A stretch of 64,000 nt of DNA, taken from positions 1 through 64,000 of the forward strand of contig JAVEQI010000002.1 in assembly GCA_034007745.1 (NCBI GenBank). The letters run 5' to 3'. Below the pieces are notes generated by a model. That model worked only from the letters and a program-made list of their open reading frames with translations. It was not told the origin of the DNA and made no database searches. Source of the stretch: Desulforapulum sp034007745 (lineage in GTDB: Bacteria; Desulfobacterota; Desulfobacteria; Desulfobacterales; Desulfobacteraceae). A program made the translations under genes and the position numbers. How positions within the stretch are numbered: position 1 is the stretch's first letter; every line of letters starts with the position of its first letter. Below, one piece after another: positions 52,758-61,141 of the stretch.

Positions 52758-53231
52758 ATGAAACTTTGCATAACAGCAACAGGGAAAGACATTGATGCCA
52801 ACGTTGATACACGATTTGGCAGGGCGCCTTGGTTTATGATTGTCGATACAGACACAGGCACCATCATTGAGGCAGTTGAAAATCAAGCTGCCGCCCAGGG
52901 CCAGGGAGCAGGAATCGCTGCGACTAAACTTTTATCAGATAAAAACATTGATGCGATTCTCACCGGCACTGTCGGCCCCAATGCTGCCCAGGTATTTGAA
53001 ACAACCGGGATCAGCCTTTTTGAAGGGTTATCTTCCCAGGATACGGTACAAGAGGCCCTGGTCAAATTTAAACAAGGTTCCTATGCCCAGGAAAAGAACG
53101 CCCCATCAACCGATACACCCCCCGGTCAGAGTGGACTGAGAGGGCGGGGAGTAGCAGGCGGTGGTCGTGGTATGGGCGGCGGAGGCGGTCAAGGCAGAGG
53201 TGTGGGTGGCGGCGGGGGACGACGCAGATAA
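52758..53231 (+). CDS. NifX/NafY-type protein with Gly-rich tail (2)
   Basis: The 157-residue paralogue of the protein at 49995 has the same cofactor-binding-type domain (MKLCITATGKDIDANVDTRFGRAPWFMIVDT...GAGIAATKLLSDKNIDAILTGTVGPNAAQVF) and a C-terminal tail of Gly, Arg and a few Met/Val residues. AGGAGG precedes the ATG. Downstream it is followed almost directly by a broken metallo-beta-lactamase, a common companion of this family, so the two were probably an operon. Confidence 0.82.
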   Translation: MKLCITATGKDIDANVDTRFGRAPWFMIVDTDTGTIIEAVENQAAAQGQGAGIAATKLLSDKNIDAILTGTVGPNAAQVFETTGISLFEGLSSQDTVQEALVKFKQGSYAQEKNAPSTDTPPGQSGLRGRGVAGGGRGMGGGGGQGRGVGGGGGRRR

Positions 53232-53244
53232 TACTGCAGGTTCG

Positions 53245-53886
53245 ATTGAAATAATCGGCACAGAATCCCTGGAGGTTCGCGGTTTGAGTTGTCTTGTTCA
53301 CGCAGGAGACCGACGAATTTTCATTGATCCGGGAATTGCCCTGGGTTATCTGCGCCATGGCCTTTTACCCCACCCAGTGCAGGTGGCTCAAGGTGAAAGG
53401 ATACGTCAACGAATCCTTGCCGCCTTAACCACAGCAACCGATGTGGTATTCAGTCATTTTCATGGAGATCATATTCCTCTCTGGGCTGCAAATCCATATC
53501 AGCTGGCAATTGGATAGCTTCCTGGAAATTTTCACAAAATCTGCTGCTGAAGTAAATCTCCAGACGCCCTTGAGGGTAAAATGAAACTGCGTGCCCAAGA
53601 TTTAAAAGAACTTCTGGGGGTTAATTTTCACAATGATGAAGATCACATTGATGGTTGTATCTGTTTTTCTAAAGCTGTACTCCATGGAGGAGGCAGAGAC
53701 CCCGGACGGAACGGTGTGATAATGACCCGTATTGATCTTGGCGATGCCGTCTTTGTCCATGCCTCGGATATTCAGCTGCTCAATGCTGCAACTATTGATT
53801 ATATTATTGCCTGGCAGCCGGATATTGTCTTTGCAGCAGGTCCGCCTTTATACCTTGCTAACACAACAAACGATGAAACACGATAG
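53245..53886 (+). pseudogene. Metallo-beta-lactamase-fold protein, broken
   Basis: The first part (to 53517) encodes LVHAGDRRIFIDPGIALGYLRHGLLPHP and the metal site VVFSHFHGDHIPLW. Near 53512 the frame breaks: homologous-looking DSFLEIF continues in another frame. From about 53560 the first frame resumes (ALEGKMKLRAQDLK..., VFVHASDIQLLNAATIDYIIAWQPDIVFAAGPPLYL), leaving TAG and TGA codons between. The C-terminus then runs into a dispersed repeat at 53861. I could not identify a convincing start codon. Two frame changes plus a repeat-derived end mark it as a pseudogene. Confidence 0.75.
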
Positions 53887-53953
53887 GTGTTAGCTAAGAG
53901 CTAAAAGCTGTTTCATATAACCGGCACGGCCGGAGCGAGAGAGGCATCCGGCC
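53861..53953. repeat. Composite of repeat families B, C and A
   Basis: Three dispersed repeats are joined here: a partial family B element (ACACAAC...GATGAAACACGAT, 53861-53884), a short family C element (GTTAGCTAAGAGCTAAAAGC then TGTTTCATATAA, 53888-53920) and a family A element (CCGGCACGGCCGGAGCGAGA then GAGGCATCCGGCC, 53921-53953). The B part forms the last codons of the broken metallo-beta-lactamase frame. The stretch 53954-54012 holds a further hairpin (CCGCC...GGCGG) but no gene. Confidence 0.75.
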
Positions 53954-54012
53954 ACAACGAATATTGAAACACCGCCAATAATAACGCTTCGGCGGGAGTT
54001 TCTTATAAAAAA

Positions 54013-54981
54013 TCAGTCACGGTAATAGATAACCCTATCTGCTGAAAAATGTTTCTTGATCCTGTTTGAAGCCTCGAGGAAATGCAGGTGAGCGATGGCC
54101 TCTCCCGTGGCAAACCACCTCTGGGCAACGGGAAAATCATCCCAAGAGGCGGCCCGGATATCCCAGGTCATCCGGGAGGCCGTGTCATAGGCGCTATACT
54201 CCTGGTTCATGAGGATGGCTTCCACCTCGTCAAGACGTCTTCTGTGATGGGCCTTTAATTCGTCTATTCTCTGTTTAAGGTTGGTGAAAAGGGTTCTGTG
54301 GCCCGGTACCACAAGAGCCACCTCAAGGTCGTACACCTTGTCAAGACTGTCAAGGTAATCCTTCAACAGATTTTCATCCTCCTCCCAGCATTGAATATTG
54401 GGAGTGATATCCCCCAGAACATGATCCCCCGCTATAAAAATTTTATTCTCCGGCTCATACAGACATATGTGGCCAAGGGTGTGACCGGGCGTTTCGATTG
54501 CGCGAAGGGTGTATTCGCCCACACGAATCTCTTCATGATCGTGGATCACCTGAAGGGCCGGCTTCCACATGGAGCCGTGCTTGAATCCGGGATGATTGGC
54601 AAGGGCAGTGCGCAGCTCATCTGCAGGAAATCCATTGACCCTTGCTGCCTCCAGCATGGGTTCCCATCCCTCCCAGGATTCCATTAATTCCGCCTCGGGC
54701 CGGTTGAAAAAAATCCTGGAATCCAGGGTGATCAGGCGATGCAGCAGACCAAAATGGTCCGCGTGGAAGTGGGTGATGAAAAAATCGGTCCGGTTAAGGT
54801 CTATGCCGATCTCGTTCAGCCCGTTGGTCATGGCGGCAAAACAGCTGTCGTGGTTCAGCCCGGTATCGATAACTAGATGCCTGTCTTTACCCTTAAAGAC
54901 AACCGAATTAAGGGACTTAAGCGGCGTTTCAGGCAGGGGAATCTTGATGCAGAAAATATTGTTTGCAATTCGTTTAATCAT
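54013..54981 (-). CDS. MBL-fold metallo-hydrolase (glyoxalase II-like)
   Basis: The 322-residue protein has the metallo-beta-lactamase core: HLVIDTGLNHDSC, the metal-binding FITHFHADHFGL (HxHxDH), IETPGHTLGHICLYE, FIAGDHVLG and VVPGHRTLF. The extra 75 C-terminal residues form a helical domain with a winged-helix-like part (RRRLDEVEAIL..., ATGEAIAHLHFLEA), as in hydrolases that act on thioesters. The substrate is unknown. It is divergent from the aroF leader region. Confidence 0.88.
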   Translation of the reverse strand: MIKRIANNIFCIKIPLPETPLKSLNSVVFKGKDRHLVIDTGLNHDSCFAAMTNGLNEIGIDLNRTDFFITHFHADHFGLLHRLITLDSRIFFNRPEAELMESWEGWEPMLEAARVNGFPADELRTALANHPGFKHGSMWKPALQVIHDHEEIRVGEYTLRAIETPGHTLGHICLYEPENKIFIAGDHVLGDITPNIQCWEEDENLLKDYLDSLDKVYDLEVALVVPGHRTLFTNLKQRIDELKAHHRRRLDEVEAILMNQEYSAYDTASRMTWDIRAASWDDFPVAQRWFATGEAIAHLHFLEASNRIKKHFSADRVIYYRD

Positions 54982-55087
54982 TGTTGAGGTATCCCTTTGC
55001 TTATGGTAGATTCTTTTTTTCTTGTTGACAAAGCATTATCACAGGTACTATTTATATCCTATTATGTATGATTATCAAACAGAGAAT

Positions 55088-55162
55088 ATGGTTTCCAAGA
55101 CATTCAAGTGGTGGTGGCGTTCATCATTTATAAAGGCTGCCCAAGGACTGTTTTCTGTCTGA
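55088..55162 (+). CDS. Leader peptide with Trp-Trp-Trp upstream of aroF
   Basis: A 24-codon frame (ATG 55088 to TGA 55162) encodes MVSKTFKWWWRSSFIKAAQG plus LFSV. Three consecutive Trp codons (55109-55117) are the hallmark of attenuation leader peptides controlled by tryptophan. It is followed 27 bases later by a terminator hairpin and then by the gene for DAHP synthase, the first enzyme of aromatic synthesis. No other plus-strand gene lies upstream that the terminator could serve. The ribosome site (CAGAGA) is weak. Function is inferred from this arrangement. Confidence 0.7.
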   Translation: MVSKTFKWWWRSSFIKAAQGLFSV

Positions 55163-55188
55163 TCATTGACAAAAAGATGATATGAACA

Positions 55189-55224
55189 AGAGGTTGCGGG
55201 CAAAAAGCCCCAGCCTCTTTTTTA
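55189..55224 (+). terminator. Attenuator terminator upstream of aroF
   Basis: AAGAGG...GGGC and GCCC...CCTCTT form a hairpin around AAAAA (with a small internal loop or wobble pairs), followed by a run of T. It lies between the Trp-rich leader peptide and aroF, so it can end transcription early. The 5' arm could instead pair with upstream GCTGCCC near 55137 as a short antiterminator. A second tiny frame (55182-55244) crosses the hairpin and encodes FFTFW, but I regard it as secondary. Confidence 0.7.
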
Positions 55225-55301
55225 CTTTCTGGGTTGGAGTTTAACCGCAACCTTTTGAATTACCGGCATTACCAGTTACTAAACGTACCAGGGAGGACAA
55301 C

Positions 55302-56306
55302 ATGCTGATAGTAATGGAAAAAGGGGCTGACAACGCAGATATCCAGGCGGTTGTAAATACTTCAGAACAAAGGGGATTCACGGCAAGGCCCATTCCGGGA
55401 GGAGACAGGGTCTCCGTCGGCATTCTCTACAACAGGGGATCGGTGGATGCCGCTCATTTTCTGGGTCTTAAAGGCGTAAAGGAGGTTATTCCCGTGACAA
55501 AACCCTATAAACTCGTGAGCCGGGAACTCAAACATGAGAACACTGTGGTGTGTATAGGCGGCGCCTGTTTCGGCGGCCATAACCTGCCCGTAATTGCAGG
55601 CCCCTGCGCCATTGAAAGTCTCGACCAGGCTCTCACCATTGCCCTTGCCGTCAAAAAGGCCGGAGCCTCCGTATTCAGAGGGGGCGCTTTCAAACCAAGG
55701 ACCTCGCCCTACTCTTTCCAGGGACTTGGACAGGAGGGACTTGCGATACTTGCAAGGATAAGGGAAGAGACCGGAATGCCCGTTGTGACCGAAGTGATGG
55801 ATGTCGAAAACTTCGATATTGTGGAGGCCCATGCAGATGCAGTGCAGATCGGTACCCGGAACATGCAGAACTACTCGCTGCTGAAACGGGCGGGACGCTC
55901 CAAACTACCGGTAATCCTCAAGCGGGGTATGTCCGCAACCCTCCAGGAGTGGCTCATGGCGGCTGAATACATAATGGAAGAGGGCAACGAACGGGTGATC
56001 CTGTGTGAACGCGGCATCAGAACCTTTGTAAAGCATTCTAGGAACACCCTGGACCTGTCCGTGGTTCCCGCAGCCAGAAAGGAGAGCCACCTGCCGGTAA
56101 TCGTGGACCCGAGCCATGCCGCAGGAGTAAGGGATCAAGTCATACCCCTTGCCCTTGCATCAGCGGCCGTGGGAGCCTGCGGCATCATGATCGAGGTTCA
56201 CCATAAACCCGAAGATGCCCTGAGCGATGGAGCCCAATCCCTCTATCCCGAACAGTTTGAGCAACTCATGGAAAAGGTGCGCGCCATCCATGCCATTATC
56301 CGGTAA
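55302..56306 (+). CDS. aroF: 3-deoxy-7-phosphoheptulonate (DAHP) synthase, AroF/KDPS-like type
   Basis: The 334-residue enzyme condenses phosphoenolpyruvate and erythrose 4-phosphate, the first step of the shikimate pathway. The N-terminal 70 residues form the ferredoxin-like regulatory domain of type I-beta enzymes. The barrel shows VIAGPCAIESLDQ, FRGGAFKPRTSPYSFQGLG, VQIGTRNMQNYSLL, ILKRGMSATLQEWL and IVDPSHAAG. GGAGGACAAC precedes the ATG. Tryptophan control by attenuation is suggested by the leader at 55088-55224. Its 3' end overlaps the convergent phosphatase gene by 11 bases. Confidence 0.93.
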   Translation: MLIVMEKGADNADIQAVVNTSEQRGFTARPIPGGDRVSVGILYNRGSVDAAHFLGLKGVKEVIPVTKPYKLVSRELKHENTVVCIGGACFGGHNLPVIAGPCAIESLDQALTIALAVKKAGASVFRGGAFKPRTSPYSFQGLGQEGLAILARIREETGMPVVTEVMDVENFDIVEAHADAVQIGTRNMQNYSLLKRAGRSKLPVILKRGMSATLQEWLMAAEYIMEEGNERVILCERGIRTFVKHSRNTLDLSVVPAARKESHLPVIVDPSHAAGVRDQVIPLALASAAVGACGIMIEVHHKPEDALSDGAQSLYPEQFEQLMEKVRAIHAIIR

Positions 56307-57057
56307 ATTCAACCACCACGGGAAAATGATCCGAGGGGAAAAGGCCTGAAAACCTTTCCCTTACGATCTTACGTTTGAGCAGTTTACCTCCCCCTCTATA
56401 AAGAATCCAGTCGATATGTCCCCCCATGGCCTTGCCGGTAAAGCCGTGGAAGGTATAGGAGTGGGACTTCTGGAAGGAATCCTCAAACCCATTAGCCATG
56501 AAGATCCTGTGGGCTGAACTGCCGGGAGTTGAGTTAAAATCACCAGTAATAACCGTTGGGAGCTTGGATTGAAGGCCGGGGGCAAATTCAGATAAAAGCT
56601 TTAAGACCAGGATGGCACTCTCCTCCTGCACCTTCGCTGAAAAATCAAAGTGAGTATTTCCCATGATAACGGTGAGTCCTTTACGCTCAAACCTCCCCAG
56701 GACACACTGGCGGGGCCAGCGGCTGCCGTTAAGCCGGCTCTCCACCAGGGGAGTTTTGCTCAAGAAAAAATGACCCTCCTTTGTGCAGACCCACTCCTGC
56801 CTGTAAAAGATCAAATTATTCTGCCAGAAATCTGGACTGGGGTTTCTGCGGCCGATAAAGCCGTAGCCATCGAGGAGCCCGCACAGGAAATCAGCCTGGA
56901 AGTTGTTCACCTCCTGGAATCCGATAAAATCGGGCCGATAGCGATCAAACAAAAGGGGAAGCCCCTTTTTCCGATTTTCCCAGCCATTATCGCCATCATC
57001 GGCCATACCAAATCGAAGATTAAAGGTCATCACAGAAAAAGATTGGGGATCGTCCAT
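56296..57057 (-). CDS. Endonuclease/exonuclease/phosphatase family protein
   Basis: The 253-residue protein has the EEP fold: VMTFNLRFGMADDGDNGWENRK, DFIGFQEVNNFQ with the metal-binding Glu, MGNTHFDF, VITGDFNSTPGS and the terminal FPSDHFPVVVEF with the catalytic Asp-His pair. Bacterial members of this size hydrolyse phosphodiesters or phosphate monoesters; the substrate is not evident. It is monocistronic and converges on aroF. Confidence 0.9.
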   Translation of the reverse strand: MDDPQSFSVMTFNLRFGMADDGDNGWENRKKGLPLLFDRYRPDFIGFQEVNNFQADFLCGLLDGYGFIGRRNPSPDFWQNNLIFYRQEWVCTKEGHFFLSKTPLVESRLNGSRWPRQCVLGRFERKGLTVIMGNTHFDFSAKVQEESAILVLKLLSEFAPGLQSKLPTVITGDFNSTPGSSAHRIFMANGFEDSFQKSHSYTFHGFTGKAMGGHIDWILYRGGGKLLKRKIVRERFSGLFPSDHFPVVVEFTG

Positions 57058-57165
57058 GTATCTCTCCTCAGGAATTTATTGACAAACTATCATTTGCCCT
57101 CCTATTCTATACACCTTAAAATTATAGACAAAAACTCCGATTAAGGTAACTGGAAAGAAATAAAA

Positions 57166-57936
57166 ATGAATGCGATCGAGACAGCAGATAAAGCAGCAGA
57201 TGACACACCCATGATTACAATCAAAAACATGCACAAATGGTACGGCGACTTCCACGTGCTCAAGGATATAAACCTGACCGTGGAAAGACAGGAACGGATT
57301 GTCATCTGTGGGCCATCGGGATCGGGGAAATCCACCCTGATCCGGTGCATCAACCGCCTTGAAGAGCACCAGAGGGGAACAATTGAAGTTGACGGAATAA
57401 AGCTGACCAACGACATCAAAAACATTGAAAAGATAAGGGCTGAGGTGGGCATGGTGTTCCAGCATTTCAACCTCTTCCCCCACCTTACCATCCTTGAGAA
57501 CCTCACCCTTGGGCCCATCTGGGTGAGGAAGACCCCCAAAAAGGAGGCCGAAGAAATGGCCATGTTCTACCTTGAAAAGGTCAGGATAGCCGAACAGGCA
57601 AAAAAATTCCCGGGTCAGCTCTCCGGGGGACAGCAGCAGCGGGTGGCCATTGCCCGAAGCCTGTGCATGAAACCCAATGTCATGCTGTTTGACGAACCCA
57701 CCTCGGCCCTTGACCCTGAAGTGGTCAAAGAGGTGCTCGATGTCATGATCAGCCTTGCCAATGACGGTATGACCATGATCGTTGTCAGCCATGAAATGGG
57801 CTTTGCCAGGAGCGTAGCCCACAGGGTCATGTTCATGGATTCAGGCCAAATCCTCGAGCAGAACAGCCCTGAGGAATTTTTCGACAATCCCCAGAACGAA
57901 AGAACCCGACTCTTTTTAAGCCAGATCCTGTGCTGA
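57166..57936 (+). CDS. Polar amino acid ABC transporter ATPase (GlnQ type), orphan
   Basis: The 256-residue ATPase matches GlnQ/HisP: NMHKWYGDFHVLKDINLTV, Walker A GPSGSGKSTLIRCIN, Q-loop MVFQHFNLFPHLTILENL, signature LSGGQQQRVAIARSL, Walker B VMLFDEPTSALDPE and switch VSHEMGFARS. No permease or binding protein is encoded beside it in the window, which is unusual because these genes are normally clustered. It may have been the last gene of a transport operon moved here, or serve components elsewhere. Confidence 0.9.
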   Translation: MNAIETADKAADDTPMITIKNMHKWYGDFHVLKDINLTVERQERIVICGPSGSGKSTLIRCINRLEEHQRGTIEVDGIKLTNDIKNIEKIRAEVGMVFQHFNLFPHLTILENLTLGPIWVRKTPKKEAEEMAMFYLEKVRIAEQAKKFPGQLSGGQQQRVAIARSLCMKPNVMLFDEPTSALDPEVVKEVLDVMISLANDGMTMIVVSHEMGFARSVAHRVMFMDSGQILEQNSPEEFFDNPQNERTRLFLSQILC

Positions 57937-57945
57937 ACGGCCATA

Positions 57946-60039
57946 TCAAGCTTCAAGAACGATCGATGCATCAACTGCAACCGGTAATCCCTCCCGAATA
58001 ATAAGGGGGTTGATATCAATCTCTCTGATTCTTTTGTCGTCAACCCCGAGCTGACCCACCTGAACCAGGATCCGGGCAAGCGCCTCCCTGTCCAGGGGAG
58101 ACTCACCCCGAAATCCATCGAGCAGTTTTTGAGATTTCAGGCGGGAGATCAGGGCCAGGGCCTCGTCCATTACAAGGGGTGCTACGCCAAAGACTGTGTC
58201 GCCCAGAACCTCAGCAAAGATTCCCCCCATGCCGCACATGACACAAACCCCGAACTGGGGATCCCGGATCATCCCGACGATGAGCTCAACACCCCGGGGA
58301 ACCTGCTGCTGTACGAGGATCGACCCCTGGTGATCCATGGCTGCTAAAAGGTCGGCATATACAGTCTGAACCTGTTCTGCAGATCTTAAATCAAGACGCA
58401 CAAGGCCAGCCTCTGTCTTGTGAACCATTCCCCTGGAAATTCCCTTGAGCACAACTGGAAACCCATGGGCTTGGGCTGCCTTTACAGCCTCTTTTACGTT
58501 GGAGACCATCTCTTCCCTGACCACGGGAATTCCCCGGGCCTTCAAAATTTCTTTGGAACGGTTTTCATCCAGCACCCCGGTTTCATCGGGTAAAATTTCC
58601 GGTAAAAGGGTTGAATTCAAGTTCCCAGGGCTTTGCTGTACAGGGGTTTTCTGCAAAGCTCCAGGCCCTGGGTGATAATCCATGAATGCTGCGAGGCACT
58701 CGACTGCCCGGTGGATTTCATGGAATACCGGGAGCCCGAGTTGATTCGCCTTGATGTGAAATTCATGAACCGCATTTCGTTCACCGGTGAGCCAGCACAC
58801 AAGGGGCTTACCCGCCGATTTTGCAGTGGAAACCATGAACTCCATTTCCAGCTCAAGGGCGAATCCCCCCACAAAACTGTGGACAAAAACCCCATCCACA
58901 TGGGGGTCACGGCATACGGCCTCAAGGCAGGCTCTATAAACGGTTTCAGCGCCGTGGATGATTACCCCGGGCCACAGGTCAACCGGGTTAGCTGCGGGCA
59001 TCCAGTCTGGAAAGACCTTCTGAATACTTTCACGACTCTCCGGGGTAAGATCGGCAAGTTCAAGCCCAAAATCCTCAAAAAAATCCGTGGAAACAATACC
59101 GGCACCCCCGCTGTAGGTGAGAACGGCCAGGCGCTTCTTCCCCGGGGGGGCAAGACGGGTAAACGCACCAAAGGTCCGACAGATGTCCATCATCTGATTA
59201 AAATCATTTGCCGCAACAACATTGCACTGGGCAAGGGCACCCTTGACCACACTGCCGTTGCCGGCAAGGCTTGCCGTGTGGCCCATGGCCGCCTCTGCCC
59301 CTTTTTCACTTCTGCCGCCCTTGAGCAGCACAATGGGCTTGGTAGAACGTCGGCAAAGATCCATGAACCTCGGGCCATCCACGATTGATTCCACATAAAG
59401 CCCGATTACGGATGTATCTGCATCAGCCATGAGGTATTCAAGGATGTCACTCTCATCCACATCCATCTTGTTGCCGATGGAACAGGATTTGCTGATCCCG
59501 ACCCCCCCCCGGGTCATCATGTCGATGAGAAAGGCTCCGGCCAGCATCCCGCTCTGCACGATCAAAGAGACGTTTCCAGGAATCATTCCCACATCCCAGA
59601 TCATGGGTTCCACCGTTGAGAACACCCTTTTGTTGACGGCATCCACAAGCCCCATGCAGTTGGGCCCCCACAGGCGGATCCCGGTTTCAGCCGCAATGCC
59701 TGCGAGTTCCTCCTGAAGCTTTTTACCCGCTTGACCTGCCTCGGCAAACCCGGCAGACTGAATCATGGCTCCAGGAATACCCCGGCGGGCACAGGCACGG
59801 ATGGTAGGCACAACCAGGTTTGGCGAGACAAAAACAACGGCAAGATCAACCGGATCTGGCAGCTCGGCAATATCCCCGTAGCAGGTCAGCCCCTCGATCT
59901 CTTTATACCCTGGATTCACCGGATATATTTTTCCGTCATATCCTTTAAGCATATTTTTAACAATGAGATTTCCGCCCTTGCCAGGGGAAGGTGTTGCACC
60001 GACCACTGCAACTGCCCTGGGCTTGAAAAAAAATTCCAT
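57946..60039 (-). CDS. ADP-forming acyl-CoA synthetase (acetate-CoA ligase family), fused alpha-beta
   Basis: The 697-residue protein combines a CoA-binding Rossmann domain (RAVAVVGATPSPGKGGNLIVKNML...KIYPVNPGY), the succinyl-CoA ligase-like domain (IQSAGFAEAG, LWGPNCMGLVD, CSIGNKMDVDESDILEYL) and a C-terminal ATP-grasp domain (KILKARGIPVVREEMVSNVKEAVKAA, HGFPVVLKGISRGMVHKTEAGLV, INPLIIREGLPVAVDAS). Such enzymes convert acyl-CoA plus ADP and phosphate to acid plus ATP, or the reverse, in anaerobes. AAGGAGGC precedes the ATG. The acyl group cannot be assigned. Confidence 0.9.
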   Translation of the reverse strand: MEFFFKPRAVAVVGATPSPGKGGNLIVKNMLKGYDGKIYPVNPGYKEIEGLTCYGDIAELPDPVDLAVVFVSPNLVVPTIRACARRGIPGAMIQSAGFAEAGQAGKKLQEELAGIAAETGIRLWGPNCMGLVDAVNKRVFSTVEPMIWDVGMIPGNVSLIVQSGMLAGAFLIDMMTRGGVGISKSCSIGNKMDVDESDILEYLMADADTSVIGLYVESIVDGPRFMDLCRRSTKPIVLLKGGRSEKGAEAAMGHTASLAGNGSVVKGALAQCNVVAANDFNQMMDICRTFGAFTRLAPPGKKRLAVLTYSGGAGIVSTDFFEDFGLELADLTPESRESIQKVFPDWMPAANPVDLWPGVIIHGAETVYRACLEAVCRDPHVDGVFVHSFVGGFALELEMEFMVSTAKSAGKPLVCWLTGERNAVHEFHIKANQLGLPVFHEIHRAVECLAAFMDYHPGPGALQKTPVQQSPGNLNSTLLPEILPDETGVLDENRSKEILKARGIPVVREEMVSNVKEAVKAAQAHGFPVVLKGISRGMVHKTEAGLVRLDLRSAEQVQTVYADLLAAMDHQGSILVQQQVPRGVELIVGMIRDPQFGVCVMCGMGGIFAEVLGDTVFGVAPLVMDEALALISRLKSQKLLDGFRGESPLDREALARILVQVGQLGVDDKRIREIDINPLIIREGLPVAVDASIVLEA

Positions 60040-60058
60040 TAAAAGCCTCCTTTATTTT

Positions 60059-60107
60059 ATAAACCGGCACAGCCGGAACGAAAGAGGCATCCGGCCGTGC
60101 TGGTTAT
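60059..60107. repeat. Dispersed palindromic repeat (family A), copy 2
   Basis: AAACCGGCACAGCCGG (60062-60077) pairs with CCGGCCGTGCTGGTTA (60091-60106) around AACGAAAGAGGCAT. The arm and loop sequence CCGGCACRGCCGGARCGARA then GAGGCATCCGGCC is shared with 53921-53953. Both copies are intergenic. Confidence 0.8.
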
Positions 60108-60151
60108 ATAGATTGTAAAGAGTGATATCTTGTTTTGGGCGGGGACACAAC

Positions 60152-60191
60152 TTAAAAAGGCCAGCCCAAGGGTATAGGCTGGCCTTTTTAA
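60152..60191. terminator. Symmetric rho-independent-type hairpin
   Basis: TTAAAAAGGCCAGCC and GGCTGGCCTTTTTAA are perfect complements around a 10-base loop, giving a terminator-like stem with A and T tracts on both sides. It does not follow a plus-strand gene in the window, so it either ends an unannotated short transcript starting after the family A repeat or stops minus-strand transcription from the right. Confidence 0.7.
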
Positions 60192-60207
60192 GAAAAGGAG
60201 AAAAAAG

Positions 60208-60282
60208 ATGAAATTAACTGTTTTGTTAATCTGGCATTATTTATATGCAAAGGCCTTGCCAAGCCATTACATGTTACTGTAA
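60208..60282 (+). CDS. Possible 24-residue small protein
   Basis: ATG 60208 is preceded by AAAAGGAG at ideal distance and opens a 24-codon frame (MKLTVLLIWHYLYAKALPSH then YMLL) ending at TAA 60282. The hydrophobic N-terminal half could be membrane-associated. It lies just after the hairpin at 60152-60191. The remaining region to 60593 is AT-rich, with A and C runs and nothing else recognisable. Confidence 0.35.
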   Translation: MKLTVLLIWHYLYAKALPSHYMLL

Positions 60283-60593
60283 ACCCCCGACAAAAAAACC
60301 ATAACATGCTGTAAACAAACAATATTTTTATAAAATAAAATAGAAAAACCAAAACAACCCTACCATTAACACCCTGCCACCCACTCTAAAAGTTCATTTT
60401 TATAAACCACCTCCGAACCCCGACTCCACCATAAAACAGACAACCACCTGTAATAAAAAGAAAAAGAACCAAAAAACCACAAGTTTAAAATTATGAACCT
60501 TTACAAGACAAAGACGGGTTGATAGAAAAACCCCTGGCAATCCAGGCAATTCAAGACTCGTGATCAAATTTTTTACAGGAGAGACCATAAACA

Positions 60594-61070
60594 ATGACTC
60601 CAGCTATCAGGAACGCAAAAAAAGCCGGGATAAACTATCGGATCCTGGAATACAGCCATGACCATAGAACCACCTCCTATGGTGAGGAAGCCTCCGAAAA
60701 ACTGGGATTCCCTTTGAACAAGGTGTTTAAGACCCTGGTGGTCGAAGTTGATCTATCCTTTCTTGCCATCTGCGTAATTCCCGTTTGCCGCCTGCTTGAC
60801 CTCAAGCAGGCGGCAAAAGCCCTTGGGGGGAAAAAAGCTGCAATGGCGGACCGAAAGAAGGTTGAGCGCACAACCGGTTATGTTCTTGGCGGAATCAGCC
60901 CGCTTGGTCAGAAAAAAAAGCTTAAAACCCTCATTGACAAATCAGCCCTGGAGCATGACACCATTCTGGTCAGTGCTGGTCGCCGGGGGCTTGAAATCGT
61001 TCTTGCCCCCCTGGACCTTGCCGAACTTACCCGGGCAGGCTTTGTGGAGATTGCAAAATCTGATCCATAG
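60594..61070 (+). CDS. ybaK: Cys-tRNA(Pro)/Cys-tRNA(Cys) deacylase YbaK
   Basis: The 158-residue protein matches the YbaK/EbsC family, which hydrolyses Cys mischarged on tRNA-Pro. TPAIRNAKKAGINYRILEYSHD opens the fold, followed by EEASEKLGFPLNKVFKTLVVE with the conserved Lys, and GYVLGGISPLGQKKKLKTLID with the GGISPxG signature, then ILVSAGRRGLEIVLAPLDL. AGGAG lies 11 bases upstream of the ATG, slightly long. Confidence 0.92.
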   Translation: MTPAIRNAKKAGINYRILEYSHDHRTTSYGEEASEKLGFPLNKVFKTLVVEVDLSFLAICVIPVCRLLDLKQAAKALGGKKAAMADRKKVERTTGYVLGGISPLGQKKKLKTLIDKSALEHDTILVSAGRRGLEIVLAPLDLAELTRAGFVEIAKSDP

Positions 61071-61141
61071 TTTTCAAATTAAAGCCCTAGCGTAGCTTTT
61101 TCCTGATGTCGGGATGTAAAAGTCGAGGGGTTAAGACCTAT

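Noticed and set aside
55182..55244. Second leader peptide (with FFTFW) across the aroF attenuator
   Set aside because: It lies over the terminator hairpin, has no clear ribosome site, and the WWW leader upstream explains the arrangement better.
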